Shown here: piece by piece, positions 11,419 through 14,570 of the stretch | How the letters are laid out: each line of letters begins with the position of its first letter | How positions within the stretch are numbered: position 1 is the first letter of the stretch | Made by a program: the position numbers and the translations under genes | Notes under the pieces: model-generated | Database searches by the model: none | Told to the model about the DNA's origin: nothing | The model's input: the letters and a program-made list of their open reading frames with translations, nothing else | DNA from: a bacterium | GTDB taxonomy: Bacteria; BMS3Abin14 | Reading direction: 5' to 3' | Length of the DNA stretch: 14,570 nucleotides | Assembly (NCBI GenBank): GCA_029210545.1 | Contig: JARGFV010000064.1 | Coordinates: 1-14,570, forward strand

Positions 11419-11976
11419 ATGCCAACCGGTACCCACGAACAACCAAAGAAGCATCTCTGTTCCCGTTGCGGCAAGAAGATCGTGGGCGTCATCCCGAAGT
11501 GGGACGGCGAAAAACCGGTGTGCCGGGAGTGCGCCTTTGCCGGGCCGGTAAAGGTACCGTTCCCCAGGAGGCGGAGGCCGAAAAAGGAATCCGGAGCGAA
11601 GCCAAAGGGGCGGAAGCCTTTGTCCATTTCTCCTCTTGCCATAGGTGCGGGAGTCCTGGTCATCCTGGGCATCCTTTTCCTGTGGACCTCACGGATTCCC
11701 TTCGGCTCCCTGGATTACCTCGACATAACCTACGAGGGAGACGCGGAACTGGACCGTGACGGACGCCAGTGCGTGGCCAACCTCATGGTGATGTCGAAAT
11801 ACCTTTCGGAAGGGGCGATCTCCTGGCCGACCCGCCTGTGTCCCGCGACAGGAAAGGCATACAAGGTCTCCAGGGAGCCTGGGGAGGTAGTCATCGTTTG
11901 TCCCAACCCCGGGAAACACGGCCTGTCGCGCCTGTGGGTGAGTCTGGGAACCCCGGTGGTACAGGTGAAAAAATAA
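11419..11976 (+). CDS. Uncharacterised zinc-ribbon protein with one membrane span
   Basis: I do not recognise the family. The 185-residue product has three parts. Residues 14-38 form a zinc ribbon with two Cys pairs (C14/C17 in HLCSRCGKK, C35/C38 in PVCRECAF). A very basic linker (50-67) precedes a membrane segment at about 70-89 (LAIGAGVLVILGILFLW). The outer part (91-185) has C118, C141 and C161; its CPATGKAYKV and CPNPGKHG words recall the C-terminal ends of some type II secretion and competence pseudopilins, where cysteines bind metal or form a disulfide. The positive linker puts the zinc ribbon in the cytoplasm and the rest outside. No Shine-Dalgarno sequence precedes ATG 11419, but a promoter-like pair ends 6 nt before it. 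It stands alone between a terminator and a convergent broken gene. Confidence 0.75.
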   Translation: MPTGTHEQPKKHLCSRCGKKIVGVIPKWDGEKPVCRECAFAGPVKVPFPRRRRPKKESGAKPKGRKPLSISPLAIGAGVLVILGILFLWTSRIPFGSLDYLDITYEGDAELDRDGRQCVANLMVMSKYLSEGAISWPTRLCPATGKAYKVSREPGEVVIVCPNPGKHGLSRLWVSLGTPVVQVKK

Positions 11977-12010
11977 ATTTACAGAAAAGAACAAAGATCC
12001 GTCTCGCACT

Positions 12011-12031
12011 CTTCGACAGGCTCAGGACAGG
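12011..12031 (+). repeat. Dispersed-repeat-like word in an intergenic region
   Basis: TTCGACAGGCTCAGGACAG is a word I have often seen in intergenic repeats of unrelated environmental bacterial genomes. Only one copy is present here. The gap 11977-12213 also has two CGGGCATATT words (12113-12122 and 12153-12162) and no coding frame. Confidence 0.4.
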
Positions 12032-12164
12032 CAGCTTGTTCACCATTGCTCGCAGGGCGACGGTGGAAGCCGTGGAGTTCGCAGAGGAAAGCTGTTAAAC
12101 GGGGGAAATACTCGGGCATATTGCTTTTAATGCTCCAAAGAGCGTTTATCCCCGGGCATATTTT

Positions 12165-12185
12165 GAGATTTGAGATCTGAGATTT
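12165..12185. repeat. Heptamer tandem repeat (GAGATTT/GAGATCT)
   Basis: Three 7-base units GAGATTT, GAGATCT, GAGATTT, downstream of the cyclase pseudogene end and close in sequence to the repeat at 5349-5376. Confidence 0.7.
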
Positions 12186-12193
12186 TAAATTGG

Positions 12194-12217
12194 GTAAGCC
12201 GGCAGCTGCCGGCTTAC
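12194..12217. repeat. Perfect 24-bp palindrome over the cyclase stop codon
   Basis: Two 12-base arms (GTAAGCCGGCAG and its exact complement) meet without a loop. The stop codon of the cyclase frame (12214-12216) is inside it. It is placed like a terminator for minus-strand transcription, but no T-run follows on that strand, so its role is open. Confidence 0.6.
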
Positions 12218-14310
12218 TTGCTATCCATCTCCCAGACGCCGTCCCAATCCTCCCGGGGCGGTTTTTTCTCAAAGTGCAGGCACCTTTGCAGGAGTGTCCA
12301 GGAAGCCTTGTCGTCGGGGTTCAGGTGGAGGGCTTTCTGCAGTTCTTCCCGTGCCGTTACCCATTCCCCCCGGGTGTAAAGCTCAAGGCCTTTCTGGTGG
12401 CGCCCGATGACCTCTTCCATCTCCGGGAATGCGCTCCCGGTATAAAAGTCCATGACTTCGTAGATACTCACCGGCTTTGTCTTCCCTTTTACACGTATGC
12501 TGTCGAGTTTCCGGAGGACGAAATCGTCCGTCAAGGCGTCCCTGGTGAACTCGCTGACGATGATCCTTGATCCATATACCTTGATCCATGGTGAACTCGC
12601 TGACGATGATCCTTATACCTTGTTGGCCCCTTCGAGACGGGCGGCCAGATTGACACCGTCCCCGATGACGGTGTAGTCCATCCTCCTGATCGACCCGATA
12701 TTGCCTGATAGGATCTCTTCGGTGTTGATGCCGATCCCTATTTCAAGGGGCTTCATTCCCCGTTCCCTGAGGGACCGGTTCAGGTCAGCAAGACCTCGCA
12801 TCATCCCCACCGCGGCCCTCACCGAGTTGTCGGCATCCTCTCCACTGGCGAAAGGGGGGCCGAAGACGGCCATGATGGCGTCGCCTATGTACTTGTCGAG
12901 AATCCCCTTGTAGCGGAACACGATGTCCACCATGACAGTGAAATATTCGTTGAGCATGGTTACGACATCCGAGGCGGTCATCCCCTCGGAGCGGGTGGTA
13001 AAGCTCCGGATATCCGAAAAGAGGACGGAGGCCACCTGGGTGGTGCCGCCAAGCATCTCTTCTCCACTTTCGATGAGCTTTTCGGCGACCTCCTTGGTCA
13101 TGTACCTGGCCATGGTGCCTTTCAGGCGCTTTTCCTTCGTGATGTCCTCGATGACGAGCATGGTCCCGATGGGTTCCTCCTTGACGCTGATGAGGGGAAC
13201 CACGGTCAGGTTGATGGAATGGAACTTTTCACCGGGCATTTCGAGCTCGGCATCCACGGAAATGTCCGGCTCCATGGATCCCCGGACCCTGGTGATCCGA
13301 TCGTGGATCCAGCTGTTGGCACCTGAAAAGAGGGCCGAGCTCACCTGTCCGACGAGGAGCCTTTCGGGGCGGCGAAGGATCCGCTGGGCCGCGGTGTTAA
13401 CCTTGACAACCCGGCCATCAGGACCGAGAGTCAGTACGCCGTTTGAAAGGCTCCCCAGCATGCTCTCGTTGTAGTTCTTCATGTTGAGGACTTCCTCGAA
13501 AAGCTGGGCGTTCTCGATGGAGATGGAAGCCTGGGCGGAGAACGCCTTGAGACGGCGCTCGTCTTCCCGGGTAAAGGTGCCCCCTTTTTTGTTGAGCACC
13601 TGGACGACGCCGATGGTGATCCCTTTTTTGTTGATAACCGGCATGCACAGGATGGACCTGGTGCGGTACCCTGTCTTCGTGTCCACGTCGGGGTTGAAGC
13701 GCGGGTCATCGTAGGCCTCCGGTATGTTGACCGTGTGCCCCGTGGTGAAGACAGACCCGGCAATGCCCAGATGGCTTGGGAAACGGATCTCGTTGATCTT
13801 CTCGCCCTGGGCTACCTGTGACCACAGCTCGCCCGTCCTGCCGTCGTAGAGGAACAGCGTGCTCCTGTCGGCCTCCAGGATGTCCGTGGTGGTCTCCATG
13901 ATCTTTTCCAGCAGGGGGAGCAGCTGGAGTTCCGAGGAAATGGCGTTGGTCACCTCAAGGAGCTTGCTCTCCTCCTCGCGGGCCCGTCGCACCTGGTCGA
14001 AAAGGTTGGTGCTCTGGAGGGCGGCCGAGGTCTGGAGGGTGATGGCTTCGAGGAGGATACGGATGTCGCCCTGATCCAGGCGGTGCCTCAGAACCTGGCT
14101 GACGATGTCCAGGCCAGGATCGACCAGGGTGCCCCGCTCCTGGGCTCAAAGGGCCCTTTTGAGCATGTCCTAGTTGAGGTACATGTCGCTGAGGATCTCC
14201 CCGAGCCGCCTGGTACCGTCCTCGGCTTTCTGGACTTCGAGGGCCTTCTGGATGTCCTCTTCGGTGATGTACCCGAGCCGGGACAGTATCTCGCCTGGCT
14301 TGCTGGACAT
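12214..14310 (-). pseudogene. GAF-PAS-class III adenylate/guanylate cyclase, broken by three in-frame stops
   Basis: One frame runs from ATG 14310 to TAA 12214 (699 codons with stops) but contains TAG at codon 47 (14172-14170), TGA at codon 55 (14148-14146) and TAA at 12615-12613. Domain order: two short helical repeats like the N-terminus of type II secretion/MshE ATPases (LSRLGYITEEDIQKALEVQ, then LSDMYLN-stop-DMLKRAL-stop-AQ), a GAF domain (about 121-271), a PAS domain (about 278-396), a class III cyclase domain (about 416-566: ASVLFSDIRSFT, LDKYIGDAIMAVFG, YTVIGDGVNLAARLEGANKV) and a TPR-like tail. The catalytic metal aspartates and the lysine in DKYIGD are present, so the ancestor probably made cAMP or cGMP. 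AGGAG lies 8 nt before ATG 14310. A shorter product could start at GTG 13992 and end at 12613, but it would lose the end of the cyclase domain. I call it a recent pseudogene. Confidence 0.85.
12543..12614. repeat. Partial tandem duplication inside the cyclase gene
   Basis: The 26 bases at 12543-12568 (TGGTGAACTCGCTGACGATG and on) recur exactly at 12589-12614, 46 bp away. The copy at 12589 lacks a 7-base TGATCCA stretch present in the other copy, so the net insertion is 39 bp (13 codons). The frame is kept, but the missing 7 bases turn TAT GGA into TAA, which ends the cyclase domain at ANKV; the intact version ANKVYGSRIIVSEFTRDAL can be rebuilt by removing the insertion. Confidence 0.85.
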
Positions 14311-14390
14311 GGGGTTCTCCTGGCATCGTGCCGGAAAGCTGTAATAATCCGGCAGGTTAGCAGAAACCGGTGCGCCACGGAAAGGGGAGA

Positions 14391-14418
14391 AGTTTACAGT
14401 TCACAGTTTGCGGTTTAC
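14391..14418. repeat. Heptamer tandem repeat (AGTTTAC)
   Basis: Four 7-base units: AGTTTAC, AGTTCAC, AGTTTGC, GGTTTAC, upstream of the cyclase pseudogene. The following GGTCATT/GGTGAAT/CGTGATC words (14428-14449) suggest a second, weaker heptamer series. Confidence 0.7.
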
Positions 14419-14497
14419 GGTAAAGCATGGTCATTGGTGAATCGTGATCGAAGGGTGCGTTCTTCTTTTGCTTTCAGCTTTAACCCTTGATAAGGTC

Positions 14498-14570
14498 GCA
14501 AAAAGTCCAATCCGGGACTTTTCGCTCCACGGAAAGGGAAAAGCGTCGTTTTCCCTTTCCTTACAATGAC
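14498..14570 (-). repeat. Composite two-hairpin repeat, copy 3, inverted
   Basis: Read on the minus strand it has the plan of copies 1 and 2: stem A GGAAAGGGAAAA with TTTTCCCTTTCC (14560-14531; loop CGACGC), linker GTGGA, stem B GCGAAAAGTCC with GGACTTTTTGC (14525-14498; loop CGGATT, one G-T pair). It is preceded by GTCATTG, as copy 1 is, and runs to the window edge, so more copies may follow. Confidence 0.8.

Noticed and set aside
14146-14172. TGA as selenocysteine and TAG as pyrrolysine in the cyclase gene
   Set aside because: Both stops fall in a helical repeat where the homologous pattern expects ordinary glutamate-like positions, no obvious SECIS-type hairpin was noted, and a third stop (TAA) is also present. 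Nonsense mutation is simpler.

Overview
The window looks like a chromosomal segment of a GC-rich Gram-negative bacterium, most likely a deltaproteobacterium (Desulfobacterota-type). This rests on the gene families (AcnB-type aconitase, two exported parvulin-type foldases, glutamine-dependent NAD synthase, GAF-PAS-class III cyclase with a TPR-like tail), the form of the tRNA-Met, and intergenic heptamer repeats. The taxonomic call is inference. Housekeeping genes are GC-rich (37/60 G+C in bases 3001-3060). The block at 940-2213 is AT-rich (21/60 in bases 1921-1980) and looks acquired.

Layout. 1-190: hairpin-rich repeat remnant. 204-326 (-): possible 40-residue membrane protein. 520-596: tRNA-Met(CAT) with its terminator. 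940-2213 (+): three overlapping genes that read as a toxin-antitoxin-chaperone (TAC) module, namely a HigB/RelE-like toxin, an XRE-type antitoxin with a C-terminal extension, and a SecB-like chaperone with an unusual lysine-rich tail. 2472-9592 (-): acnB, two paralogous PpiC/SurA-like foldases, and nadE. 9593-10163: a gene-free stretch packed with tandem and composite hairpins. 10217-10507 (+): a 5'-truncated GXGXG-domain (glutamate synthase-like) remnant. 10729-11292 (+): an exported TlpA-like redoxin with only one active-site cysteine, behind a near-consensus sigma-54 promoter. 11419-11976 (+): a zinc-ribbon membrane protein. 12214-14310 (-): a GAF-PAS-adenylate/guanylate cyclase gene whose single reading frame is broken by TAG, TGA and TAA. 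14391-14570: a heptamer repeat and a third, inverted copy of the composite hairpin.

The strongest candidates for a second look are: (1) the TAC module; (2) a dispersed two-hairpin repeat family (9955-10112 and 14498-14570) whose stems change in compensated pairs while loops and linker stay similar, next to a 44-45 bp tandem hairpin array; (3) a shared CGGATTTCGG element 3-4 bp upstream of the -35 box at acnB, the foldase gene and nadE; (4) promoter elements only 6-10 nt from the start codons of three genes, suggesting leaderless mRNAs; (5) five intergenic tandem repeats of unrelated sequence but all with a 7-bp period. All searches and structure predictions named below remain to be run; calls come from reading the sequence only.
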